From NCBI GenBank assembly GCA_017469525.1, contig JAFUGG010000043.1, forward strand, positions 1-43,199: DNA of 43,199 bases, in the 5' to 3' direction. The translations under genes were made by a program, and so were the position numbers. The stretch's first letter is position 1. The number at the start of each line of letters is the position of its first letter. Positions 34,483-42,350 of the stretch are shown here, in pieces. This stretch comes from Bacteroidaceae bacterium (lineage in GTDB: Bacteria > Bacteroidota > Bacteroidia > Bacteroidales > Bacteroidaceae). The notes under the pieces were generated by a model. It did no database searches. It was given only the letters and a program-made list of their open reading frames with translations, and was not told the DNA's origin.

Positions 34483-34906
34483 AGTTCACGGAAGAGCGTA
34501 TGACAGTGATTGATTCGATGAATTCGTGAGTGGAGCGGATGCTTTGTATCTCGTGGAAGAGTGTCGTGGGACAGTCGGGCGACTCATAGTGCACCTGGTT
34601 TGTCTTTGTTATCCATACGGTATCTTGAACGAGATAGTCTTCGCCTTTGACGGTAAAGACGAGTGTGTCTTCGTCTTGCCAGTAGCTCAGGGGAAGGCTG
34701 AGCCTTGCGGTGTTCACAGAACGATTGAGCAGGGTCGGGCCATCTTTGCCAGAGGTAATGGTCAGCGTGTCTTTTATCTGCACTGCCGTACCCTCTTGCT
34801 CGAATGTACCATACATTCCCACGTAATTGTAGAGCGTGCAGTCGTACGACTCGCAGGCTGCGAGCATCAGAATACATGATACTATGAGCAGGATGCGTCG
34901 TCTCAT
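34433..34906 (-). CDS. DUF6452-family lipoprotein
   Basis: A 157-residue lipoprotein with lipobox LMLAA-C18. The body matches the DUF6452 pattern: KDTLTI near 45, LLNRSVNTARLSLPLSYWQDEDTLVF, then ESPDCPTTLFHEI and a C-terminal VNYELTNNLQIHL. Function is unknown. It is probably an envelope partner of DUF6048. It overlaps the DUF6048 gene downstream and the glycosyltransferase stop upstream by four bases. Confidence 0.75.
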   Translation of the reverse strand: MRRRILLIVSCILMLAACESYDCTLYNYVGMYGTFEQEGTAVQIKDTLTITSGKDGPTLLNRSVNTARLSLPLSYWQDEDTLVFTVKGEDYLVQDTVWITKTNQVHYESPDCPTTLFHEIQSIRSTHEFIESITVIRSSVNYELTNNLQIHLLPASD

Positions 34907-35874
34907 ATTGTTTTCTCAATCTGATAGTTGTTGCGTTCAGGTGCATTACGGCTGATGAGCTCTCCGAGGAAGCCTGCCACGAAAAGCTGTGTGCCCACAA
35001 TCATCATGGTGAGTGCTATGAAGAAGTATGGACTGCGCGTGACGAGCGGGTGGGGAATACCTTTCGTAAGGCAGTAGAGTTTCGTGCCTCCGACAACACA
35101 AACAGCCAGGAAGCCGATGATGAACATCAAGGTGCCGATGAAGCCAAAGACATGCATAGGCTTGAGCCCGAAGTTGTTCAGGAACCAAAGCGAGAGGAGG
35201 TCGAGGTAGCCATTGACGAAGCGGTTCAGTCCCATAAACTTCGACTTCCCGAACTTGCGTGCCTGATGGTGAACCTTCTTCTCCCCAATCTTGCAGAAGC
35301 CTGCATTCTTGGCCAGATAGGGAATGTAACGATGCATCTCTCCATAAACTTCGATGTTCTTCACCACTTCATTGCGATAGGCTTTCAGGCCGCAATTGAA
35401 GTCGTGGAGGTTGTGTATGCCGCTCACTTGCCTTGCCGTTGCGTTGAAGAGCTTTGTTGGAATCGTCTTCGAGAGCGGGTCGCCCTTGCTGCGATTCATC
35501 TTGTATCCGCTCACCAGGTCGTAGCCTTCCTGCGTAATCATGCGGTAAAGCTCGGGAATCTCGTCAGGCGAATCTTGCAAGTCGGCGTCCATTGTGATGA
35601 CAACATCGCCTTTTGCTGCACCGAAGCCGCAATAGAGGGCTGGGCTCTTGCCATAGTTGCGACGGAACTTGATGCCGTGAACCGTGTCGGGATTCTCTTT
35701 CTTGAGACCTTCTATCACGTCCCATGAGTGGTCTGTACTGCCGTCGCTGACGAAGATGACTTCGTAGCTGAAGCCGTTATTTATCATTACTCGCTTGATC
35801 CAGCCGAAGAGTTCGGGCAGCGACTCATCTTCATTGTATAGGGGAACAACTACACTTATGTCCAACATATTCAT
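34903..35874 (-). CDS. Family 2 glycosyltransferase with two C-terminal membrane helices
   Basis: A 323-residue GT-A enzyme of the dolichyl/undecaprenyl-phosphate sugar-transferase (DPM1/GtrB-like) type. VVPLYNEDESLPEL opens the domain, the DxD-type motif is DADLQDSPDEI (about 96-106), and NLHDFNCGLKAYR is the conserved acceptor-side motif. Two membrane helices (about 237-262 and 283-307) end the protein. It probably loads a sugar onto a lipid phosphate carrier for envelope glycans. The start is M1 or M3. Confidence 0.92.
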   Translation of the reverse strand: MNMLDISVVVPLYNEDESLPELFGWIKRVMINNGFSYEVIFVSDGSTDHSWDVIEGLKKENPDTVHGIKFRRNYGKSPALYCGFGAAKGDVVITMDADLQDSPDEIPELYRMITQEGYDLVSGYKMNRSKGDPLSKTIPTKLFNATARQVSGIHNLHDFNCGLKAYRNEVVKNIEVYGEMHRYIPYLAKNAGFCKIGEKKVHHQARKFGKSKFMGLNRFVNGYLDLLSLWFLNNFGLKPMHVFGFIGTLMFIIGFLAVCVVGGTKLYCLTKGIPHPLVTRSPYFFIALTMMIVGTQLFVAGFLGELISRNAPERNNYQIEKTI

Positions 35875-35886
35875 TATTTCATTATT

Positions 35887-36414
35887 TCATTCTTTTATTT
35901 TCTTAGGCGCTCTTACGGGGAGAGCTGCAAACAGGGAGAAAGGCAGGGCCAGCATGATGTTGTAGAACGCCAATTGCATCATGATGTCGCGAACGGTCAT
36001 GGATTGGACGACCTTGTGCATCTCATCCAGGTCTGCTTCCGGCATCATCTGTTTCCACAGCTCGCGATATTCCTCGCTTTGAAATGCAGTGCCCAGAATG
36101 GAGAGCAGCCGCCCACCGTCGAACCAAAGGAAATAGGCATACTGGACGGCATCGGTGAGCAGGCCTGCAAGCAGACTTGTGACGAGCGACAGTTTCATGA
36201 TGTGCAGCCAGCTGACCGCAGGGTAGAGGCGGCGATAGTTCGTCAGTTGCCTGTAGAGCGTATATATGCTGATGATGCCCAGGGCAGTGCTCAGCATTGA
36301 TAGCAGCGGATGCTCCGTCCCGTACATCGTGCAGAGAAAACTTGCCGACCACATCAAGCCGATTGGCAATGCCATCCACCCGGCAGCATCCATCATAGTA
36401 GGCTTATCGTTCAT
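35887..36414 (-). CDS. DUF4199-family membrane protein
   Basis: A 175-residue protein with three to four hydrophobic helices (about 14-30, 38-55, 72-95, 148-168). Sequence and position next to a GT2 gene fit the Bacteroidetes DUF4199 family. Function is unknown. It is the first gene of the long minus-strand run and has a -7 element 23 bases before its ATG. The 12-base spacer to the glycosyltransferase contains ATTTCATT-type repeats. Confidence 0.75.
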   Translation of the reverse strand: MNDKPTMMDAAGWMALPIGLMWSASFLCTMYGTEHPLLSMLSTALGIISIYTLYRQLTNYRRLYPAVSWLHIMKLSLVTSLLAGLLTDAVQYAYFLWFDGGRLLSILGTAFQSEEYRELWKQMMPEADLDEMHKVVQSMTVRDIMMQLAFYNIMLALPFSLFAALPVRAPKKIKE

Positions 36415-36437
36415 TGAACATTATTATTATGAGCGGA

Positions 36438-36445
36438 CAAAGGTA
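36438..36445 (-). promoter_or_regulatory. -7 element for the DUF4199 gene
   Basis: On the minus strand TACCTTTG, an exact TAnnTTTG match, 23 bases before the ATG. No clear -33 TTTG. Confidence 0.55.
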
Positions 36446-36501
36446 CAAAATTATAATATAAATAATGTATTATGACGCAAAAAAAAAGCCTTAACATATA
36501 A

Positions 36502-36535
36502 TTTTGAATTTTTTAATTTTGAATTTTGAATTATA
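36502..36535. repeat. AATTTTGAATTTT tract in the SRP RNA promoter
   Basis: A repeated TTTTGAA/TTTTAA tract between the divergent DUF4199 and SRP RNA transcription units. It contains the -33 TTTG of the SRP RNA promoter. Confidence 0.75.
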
Positions 36536-36548
36536 TGTCGTACCTTTG
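36518..36548 (+). promoter_or_regulatory. Promoter of SRP RNA and tRNA-Thr
   Basis: TTTG at 36518-36521, 19-bp spacer, TACCTTTG at 36541-36548. Transcription should start near 36555, about 10 bases before the SRP RNA stem. Confidence 0.8.
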
Positions 36549-36564
36549 CAGCCGCAAAAATCAT

Positions 36565-36660
36565 GGGAAAGTCCTATACGGCATGCTCCTTGTGAATCCC
36601 CCAGGGCTTGACCGCAGCAAGGGCAGCAGGTTGTAGCGGCGCGATATAGCAAGCTTTCCC
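36565..36660 (+). ncRNA. ffs: Small signal recognition particle RNA (4.5S type)
   Basis: GGGAAAG (36565-36571) pairs with CTTTCCC (36654-36660) to close a single long hairpin of about 96 bases. The apical part has GTGAATCCCCCAGGGC then GACCGCAGCAAGGGCAGCAGG, matching the conserved domain IV core of bacterial SRP RNA (CCAGG on one side, GCAGCAAGGG on the other). It would bind Ffh. The tRNA-Thr begins four bases later, so one transcript is probably processed into both. Confidence 0.82.
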
Positions 36661-36664
36661 ACCC

Positions 36665-36738
36665 GCCTCTTTAGCTCAGTTGGCCAGAGCACGTGATTTG
36701 TAATCTCGGGGTCGTTGGTTCGAATCCGACAAGAGGCT
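36665..36738 (+). tRNA. tRNA-Thr (anticodon TGT)
   Basis: Acceptor GCCTCTT pairs with AAGAGGC. The D-arm is GCTC..GAGC. The anticodon loop TTTGTAA carries TGT. The T-arm is GTTGG-TTCGAAT-CCGAC. The discriminator is T and CCA is not encoded. One T-T mismatch is in the anticodon stem. Confidence 0.93.
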
Positions 36739-36785
36739 CAAGGATAGGCGAAAGCCAATTTGCTTTTGCGAATAATGACGCACTT

Positions 36786-36818
36786 AGAGAGTCCTTTTCA
36801 GGACTCTCTTTTTTTTTG
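36786..36818 (+). terminator. Terminator after tRNA-Thr
   Basis: AGAGAGTCC pairs with GGACTCTCT around a six-base loop, followed by nine Ts. Confidence 0.9.
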
Positions 36819-36850
36819 TTTATAAAGGTCTGATTAACTGAAGTTCTCTT

Positions 36851-37006
36851 GCCTCGTCTACCAACTTGGCGTGTCGGGTTGTTTGCACATACATGTAGAT
36901 GCAATTGCACGTACATGTATGTGCAATTGCATCTACATGTATGTGCAAACCCCTTGGCGTAGTATCTCTGCCTGAACAACTTAGGATTTCGGGCAAAAAG
37001 GGGTGT
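36851..37006 (-). repeat. Dispersed nested-palindrome element, copy B (inverted)
   Basis: The core 36882-36949 is a 68-bp inverted repeat with perfect 28-base arms and a 12-base centre. Both flanks match copy A (178-335) in reverse orientation with only scattered changes. It starts about 30 bases after the tRNA-Thr terminator. The rest of the spacer to 37433 shows no convincing gene. It holds a possible -7 for the rha operon. Confidence 0.92.
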
Positions 37007-37360
37007 CGAAATGGATATAGTTCGTACTTAGATTTTACTGAGAACTGACAGAGAAGTGACTGAGAACTTTCTGAAAACTTACCTTGCTCCCTAAGTTGAA
37101 AGTTTATATCTGGGACGGGTTTTATCATGTAAATGCCAAAATATGACATTATAAAGTCAGATGTTTTCTTGATAATCCATGCGAAATGCCGTCCTTTGCA
37201 CAAAAATATTCGGTTTAAGCTGTAACAAAATATGAAAGTGACATTACTTTTGCGGATTGCTTGGGCATTTCTGGGTTTGCCGATAGTCCTCTTTCAGGCG
37301 GATGTGCAGGACTTGCAACATTTTTTTTCCCGAAACGGTCTGCAAGAGCAATTATTTTTA

Positions 37361-37368
37361 TATATTTG
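37361..37368 (+). promoter_or_regulatory. Candidate -7 element of the rha operon
   Basis: TATATTTG matches TAnnTTTG, about 66 bases before the rhaB start. The -33 position is poor, which would fit an activator-dependent promoter. Confidence 0.5.
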
Positions 37369-37433
37369 CAGGGATTTGAAAAGAAAAGACCATAAAAACA
37401 TTAAACTTCGACCTTAAAATTCCGATTATTTCA

Positions 37434-38894
37434 ATGTCAAATCTTCAATCTTCAACTTTCATCATTCAAATTTCAACTTTCAACTGCCTGTCTGTTGACC
37501 TCGGTGCCACGAGCGGTCGCACGATTGTTTCTGAGTATTCGGGCGGGCGCATCGTGATGAGAGAGCTGACGCGCTTCGAGACAGTTCAGGTCCGACGCGA
37601 CGGACACGTATACTGGGACTTGCCTCGCCTCTTCGACGAGATACTTCATGCCTTGCAAAAGGTCAAGGCGGAGGGGATTTCGCTTGCCAGTATCGGCATC
37701 GACACATGGGGTTGCGACGCTGCGTTCTTCGACAAGAATGGCGAGCTGATGAGGCTGCCTTATTGCTACCGCGACCCTCATACGGACGGGGCTGTAGAGC
37801 GCTTCGCCAACGAGTGTATGCCGCTGCAGGAACTCTACGAACGGACCGGCATCCAGTTCATGCCTTTCAATACGCTGTTCCAGCTCGACACAATCCGTCG
37901 TGCAGACCATGAGACGTTTGAGAATGCCGATAAGATTCTCTTCATGCCCGACGCTCTTGTCTATATGCTTACGGACGAGGCTGTTATGGAACAGACGGTG
38001 GCCTCCACGTCGCAGATGCTTAATCCGCGGACAGGCGACCTCGACCCTGAGATTCTTGCGTCGATAGGACTCAGCCGTGAGCACTTCGGCCGTCTGGTTA
38101 AGCCAGGCGAGAGGGCGGGTGTGCTGAGTCCGGCGGTTCAGGAGAAGACTGGTTTAGGTCCCATTCCTGTCGTGGCTGTGGGCAGTCACGACACGGCTTC
38201 CGCTGTGGCTGCCATTCCTGCAGAAGACGGCAACTATGCCTATCTGAGCTGCGGCACTTGGAGCCTGCTGGGGGTAGAGAGTCCGTCGCCCATCATCAAC
38301 GAGGACAGCTTCCGTCACAACTTCACGAACGAAGGAGGCTTGGACGGTACGATACGTTTTCTCAAGAACATCACGGGCCTTTGGCTCCTGGAAGGTTGCA
38401 GGAAGGAATGGACGAAGGGTGAAGTGCCTTCGGATGTGAATGAGTTGAATGCTCTGTGCCTGGAGTCTCAGTGCCAGAGCCTCATCAATCCCGACGACCC
38501 GCGTTTTGCGCATCCCGATTCGATGACGGCAGCCATCCGGGATTATCTGAGCGAAGCAGGTCAGCCCTTGCCTCAGTCGCCGGCCGATTATGTCCGTGTC
38601 ATCTTCCGCAGCCTTGCCGGTCGCTATGCCGAAGTCGTCGAGACACTTCGCGAGATTACACCCGTTGACATCCAGCGACTCCATGTGATAGGCGGGGGCA
38701 GCAGGAACGAGTTTCTCATGCAGTTCACTGCCGATGCTCTCGGAATCCCTGTGATTGCCGGTCCGAAAGAGGGAACGGCGCTGGGTAATGCCCTGGTGCA
38801 GGTTCGTGCTGCTGGGCTGGTGGGCTCGCTGGCAGAGATGCGGGCTATCGTCAGAAGAAGTATAGAATTAAAACAATATAAACGTAAATCATGA
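37434..38894 (+). CDS. rhaB: Rhamnulokinase
   Basis: RhaB phosphorylates L-rhamnulose to L-rhamnulose-1-phosphate. The 486-residue FGGY-family kinase has the RhaB-type phosphate-binding start VDLGATSGRT (about 21-30). GIDTWGCDAAFFDKNG near 88-103 is characteristic, as are the SHDTASAVAAIP and GGGSRNEFLMQ motifs. The first ~17 residues are encoded by a low-complexity tract and extend beyond the usual family start, so the true start is uncertain, with no later Met before the kinase fold. Its stop overlaps the rhaA start (ATGA). Confidence 0.94.
   Translation: MSNLQSSTFIIQISTFNCLSVDLGATSGRTIVSEYSGGRIVMRELTRFETVQVRRDGHVYWDLPRLFDEILHALQKVKAEGISLASIGIDTWGCDAAFFDKNGELMRLPYCYRDPHTDGAVERFANECMPLQELYERTGIQFMPFNTLFQLDTIRRADHETFENADKILFMPDALVYMLTDEAVMEQTVASTSQMLNPRTGDLDPEILASIGLSREHFGRLVKPGERAGVLSPAVQEKTGLGPIPVVAVGSHDTASAVAAIPAEDGNYAYLSCGTWSLLGVESPSPIINEDSFRHNFTNEGGLDGTIRFLKNITGLWLLEGCRKEWTKGEVPSDVNELNALCLESQCQSLINPDDPRFAHPDSMTAAIRDYLSEAGQPLPQSPADYVRVIFRSLAGRYAEVVETLREITPVDIQRLHVIGGGSRNEFLMQFTADALGIPVIAGPKEGTALGNALVQVRAAGLVGSLAEMRAIVRRSIELKQYKRKS
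37438..37478 (+). repeat. TTCAA(C/T)-type tract encoding the RhaB N-terminus
   Basis: Imperfect repeats of TCTTCAA, TTTCAAC and ATTCAAA cover the first ~15 codons of rhamnulokinase and are translated as a Ser/Thr/Phe/Ile-rich leader. Confidence 0.7.
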
Positions 38895-40141
38895 AAGAAG
38901 AACAAATTCTAAAGTCCTACGAGATTGCAAAAGAGCGCTATGCAGCCATAGGCGTTGATACAGACCTTGCCGTTGCTCAGTTGGAGCAGACACCCATCAG
39001 TCTGCATTGCTGGCAGACGGATGATGTGGTGGGCTTCGAGCGAAACGAGGCTTTGAGTGGTGGAATCCAGACGACGGGCAACTATCCCGGTCGCGCTCGC
39101 AACATAGATGAAGTGCGTGCTGATGTGGCTTTCGCGAAGAGTCTGCTTGCAGGCAATCACCGACTGAACCTTCACGAAATTTATGGCGACTTTGGCGGTC
39201 AGTTTGTCGATAGGGACGAGGTGGAGCCAAAGCATTTTGACAGCTGGATAGAGTGGGCGAGGGAGCAGGGCCTCAAGCTCGACTTCAACAGCACCAGCTT
39301 CTCGCATCCCAAGAGCGGCAACCTGACGCTCAGCAATCCCGACCCTGCCATTCGCGAGTTCTGGATTGAACATACGAAACGTTGTCGCCGCATTGCCGAT
39401 TATATGGGCAGCAAGCAAGGCGACCCGTCCATCATGAACATCTGGGTTCACGACGGTTCGAAGGACCTTACGGTCGAGCGGAAACGTTATCGCGAAATCT
39501 TTGCCGAGAGCCTCGACGAGATTCTGAAGGAGGAATTGCCGAACATGAAGACCTGCCTGGAGGCTAAACTCTTTGGTATAGGACTTGAGTCTTATACCGT
39601 TGGTTCTCATGACTTTGTGGCTGGCTATTGTGCTACGAGAAAACTGATGTACACACTCGATACGGGTCACTACGAACAGACGGAAAATGTGAGCGACATG
39701 GTGGCTTCGTTGCTCCTGTTCGTGCCAGAGTTGATGCTCCATGTTTCTCGTCCTGTTCGTTGGGACAGCGACCATGTCACCATCATGAACGACCAGACGC
39801 TCGACCTCTTCAAGGAAATTGTCCGTGCCGATGCCTTGAACCGCGCTCATATCGGTCTCGACTACTTCGATGCCAGCATCAACCGTATCGGTGCCTATGT
39901 CGTTGGAACCAGGGCAACGCAGAAATGTGTGCTGCAAGCCCTCCTGGAACCTCTTGCCATGTTGCGCGAATACGAGGATAAGGAGCAGAATTTCGAGCGC
40001 CTCGCTCTCTTGGAAGAAGCGAAGAGCCTTCCCTTCGGAGCCGTCTTCGATTACTTCAACCTGAAGAACAATGTGCCTGTCGGCGAGGCATTCATCCCCG
40101 CTATTCAGCAATATGAAAAGAATGTGACAAGCAAACGATAG
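38891..40141 (+). CDS. rhaA: L-rhamnose isomerase
   Basis: RhaA converts L-rhamnose to L-rhamnulose with divalent metals. The 416-residue length matches the ~419 of the family. Diagnostic segments include SLHCWQTDDVVGFE, the RLNLHEIYGD motif, FDSWIEWAREQGLKLDFN, IWVHDGSKD and LDTGHYEQTENVSDM near 253-267. It overlaps rhaB by four bases, so translation is coupled. Confidence 0.97.
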   Translation: MKEEQILKSYEIAKERYAAIGVDTDLAVAQLEQTPISLHCWQTDDVVGFERNEALSGGIQTTGNYPGRARNIDEVRADVAFAKSLLAGNHRLNLHEIYGDFGGQFVDRDEVEPKHFDSWIEWAREQGLKLDFNSTSFSHPKSGNLTLSNPDPAIREFWIEHTKRCRRIADYMGSKQGDPSIMNIWVHDGSKDLTVERKRYREIFAESLDEILKEELPNMKTCLEAKLFGIGLESYTVGSHDFVAGYCATRKLMYTLDTGHYEQTENVSDMVASLLLFVPELMLHVSRPVRWDSDHVTIMNDQTLDLFKEIVRADALNRAHIGLDYFDASINRIGAYVVGTRATQKCVLQALLEPLAMLREYEDKEQNFERLALLEEAKSLPFGAVFDYFNLKNNVPVGEAFIPAIQQYEKNVTSKR

Positions 40142-40171
40142 CCCCACCCCTTAACAATCTAACCTCGAATT

Positions 40172-41500
40172 ATGGCTAAATCGTCTCTTAAGAGCACCCT
40201 GGCGGTCTCGTTGAACAATTATCTGGATGCTGGTGCTATTGTGGCTGGAGCGAGCGGCATTACGCTTTGGCAGAACTATCTTGGCTTGAGCGAGATGCAT
40301 CTCGGTTGGCTTAACGCCATCAGCGCCAATGCGTTAGGTGCAGCAATAGGTGCCATCATCGGTGGCTTCCTGGCTGATAAGTTTGGGCGGAAGTTCATCT
40401 TCACCTACAACCTTCTGGTCTATATGCTTGGCGTCCTGCTGATTATGTGTTCGGTGAACTTCCCGATGCTGCTTTGCGGCTTCCTGGTGACGGGCATTTC
40501 TGTTGGCATTGGCGTGCCGGCATCGTGGACGTATATTTCCGAGAGTTCCGAGGTGCACAATAGAGGTCGCAATATCTGCATCTCGCAGATGTCGTGGGGC
40601 TTTGGCCCGATGGTTATCCTGCTCTTCGGCATGCTGTTCGCCCCTGGAGGCTATCTTTACGGCCTTGTGGAATCGGTGGCTCATGCTTTTGTCGGAATGG
40701 ATGCGCCAGTCGAGGTTGTCCAGGTGTTCAGTTCGCGTGTAGTTTTCTTCACGCTTTTTGTTGTGGCTTTTGTGGCTTGGACTTTGCAGCGCCAACTGGA
40801 TGAGAGTGCGGCCTTCGAGGAGAGTCGCGAGAAAGACAAGAGTAGCATCTGGGAGAACATCAAACTTCTCTTCACCAACAAGATTGCAGTCCGCACGGTC
40901 GCTTACCTTGCCAGCATCTATTTGACGTGGAATCTTGTGGCCTCCGTGATGGGCTTTTTCCAGCCTCACATCTACGAGACGGCAGGCGGATTGAGCAACG
41001 AATATGCCAATATGCTCAGTTGCATCGGTTGGGTTGTTGTTGTGGCCATAACGTTCTGTCTTTCATTCTTTATTGACCGAATCTCTCACAAATTGGTTTA
41101 TGTGCATGGCTTGCTTGCTGGTCTTGCCACTTGGCTTGTAGTCATCAAGGGTGTGAGCGGAATAGGCAGCCTTTGGGCTTTCTCGATTCTATGGGGCATC
41201 AACGGAGGCTTGGGCGTGCAGATATTCTATGCGCTTTGGGGCAGTGAGCTCTTCCCCGCCAAGTTCCGTGCAGGGGCTCAGGGACTGATGTTCTTCATCG
41301 TTCGAGGCCTCTCAGCACTTTGGGGACTGGTCTTCACCTTCATCTATGGCGAGAACGGCGAGGGCTTCACCCTGGCAGCCTATTGCATGATTGGGTTGCT
41401 GCTGCTTTCCCTCGTGATAGGCGTGCTTGGTTGCCCAAATACGCGTGGCAAATCACTTGAAGAGATAACTAAAGAACGTTACGGAGAGAGCCTCTCCTAA
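40172..41500 (+). CDS. MFS transporter, probable L-rhamnose permease
   Basis: A 442-residue major facilitator protein with about 12 predicted membrane helices. The loop 2-3 motif is GGFLADKFGRKFIF, and SESSEVHNRGRN has the E-x(n)-RGR pattern of sugar porters. Position between rhaA and rhaD indicates rhamnose uptake. It is not the RhaT-type (drug/metabolite superfamily) symporter of enterobacteria. The substrate is inferred from context only. It starts 30 bases after the rhaA stop. Confidence 0.88.
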   Translation: MAKSSLKSTLAVSLNNYLDAGAIVAGASGITLWQNYLGLSEMHLGWLNAISANALGAAIGAIIGGFLADKFGRKFIFTYNLLVYMLGVLLIMCSVNFPMLLCGFLVTGISVGIGVPASWTYISESSEVHNRGRNICISQMSWGFGPMVILLFGMLFAPGGYLYGLVESVAHAFVGMDAPVEVVQVFSSRVVFFTLFVVAFVAWTLQRQLDESAAFEESREKDKSSIWENIKLLFTNKIAVRTVAYLASIYLTWNLVASVMGFFQPHIYETAGGLSNEYANMLSCIGWVVVVAITFCLSFFIDRISHKLVYVHGLLAGLATWLVVIKGVSGIGSLWAFSILWGINGGLGVQIFYALWGSELFPAKFRAGAQGLMFFIVRGLSALWGLVFTFIYGENGEGFTLAAYCMIGLLLLSLVIGVLGCPNTRGKSLEEITKERYGESLS

Positions 41501-41512
41501 CTCGATGAAATA

Positions 41513-41552
41513 ATAATTATGAATTATAAATTATGAATTGTGAATTATGAAT
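41513..41552 (+). repeat. AATTATGAATT-type tract before rhaD
   Basis: Repeats of TGAATTATAAAT and TGAATTGTGAATTA fill the spacer and run into the ATG at 41547. Several out-of-frame ATGs are included. Confidence 0.75.
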
Positions 41553-42350
41553 AGCGAATTAAATAAAGAGATACAGAAGGTAGCCGAGGTGGCTGGCTAC
41601 CTTTGGCAGAAAGGTTGGGCAGAGCGTAATGGCGGCAACATCACGGTCAACGTCACGGAATATGTGGACGATGAGATGCGTGCCCTGCCGGCTATTTCCG
41701 AGCCGCTGCAAATCGGCAAGACTTTGCCACATCTGAAGGGCTGCTACTTCTATTGTAAGGGAACGGGCAAACGTATGCGCGACTTGGCACGCTGGCCCAT
41801 GCAGAACGGCAGCATCATCCGCATTCTGGACGATTGCGCATCCTACGTCATCATTGCCGACGAACCGGTGATGCCCACCAGCGAACTGCCTTCGCACCTG
41901 TCCATCCACGACTATCTCATTGCCACCGGTTCGAGCTACAAGGCCAGCCTTCACACGCATCCCATCGAACTTGTTGCCATGAGCCACACGAACAAATTCC
42001 TCGATTCGGAGAAACTCACCCGCTTGCTCTGGTCGATGATTCCCGAGACACTTGCTTTTGCGCCCCTCGGACTGGGTGTCGTGCCCTATGCCATGCCTGG
42101 TTCCATAGACTTGGCAGACGCCACTCTGGAGCAGATTAAAGACTTCGACGTCGTGCTCTGGGAGAAACATGGTACGGTGGCGGTCGGCACAGACATTATG
42201 GATGCATTCGACCAGACGGATGTACTCAACAAGGCGGCTACCATCTATCTGCGTGCCAAGTCGATGGGTTTTGAGCCAGACGGTATGACAGATGCTGCAA
42301 TGAAGGAAATACAGGACGTGTTCCGTTTGCCGACCTCCAGGCCGTGCTGA
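41547..42350 (+). CDS. rhaD: Rhamnulose-1-phosphate aldolase
   Basis: This class II zinc aldolase splits L-rhamnulose-1-phosphate into dihydroxyacetone phosphate and L-lactaldehyde. Of 267 residues, the key motifs are GWAERNGGNIT (about 23-33), the zinc-binding LHTHPIELV with two histidines (about 138-146), and a third histidine in EKHGTVAVG (about 209-217). The last residues overlap the start of the next gene by seven bases. Confidence 0.95.
   Translation: MNSELNKEIQKVAEVAGYLWQKGWAERNGGNITVNVTEYVDDEMRALPAISEPLQIGKTLPHLKGCYFYCKGTGKRMRDLARWPMQNGSIIRILDDCASYVIIADEPVMPTSELPSHLSIHDYLIATGSSYKASLHTHPIELVAMSHTNKFLDSEKLTRLLWSMIPETLAFAPLGLGVVPYAMPGSIDLADATLEQIKDFDVVLWEKHGTVAVGTDIMDAFDQTDVLNKAATIYLRAKSMGFEPDGMTDAAMKEIQDVFRLPTSRPC

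Noticed and set aside
37232..37417. 61-residue plus-strand frame before rhaB
   Set aside because: It has a hydrophobic start but overlaps the candidate rha promoter (37361-37368), has no family match, and its 3' end is low-complexity AT sequence. A leader peptide cannot be excluded.
38909..40147. 412-residue antisense frame opposite rhaA
   Set aside because: rhaA on the plus strand is a clear family member of normal length.
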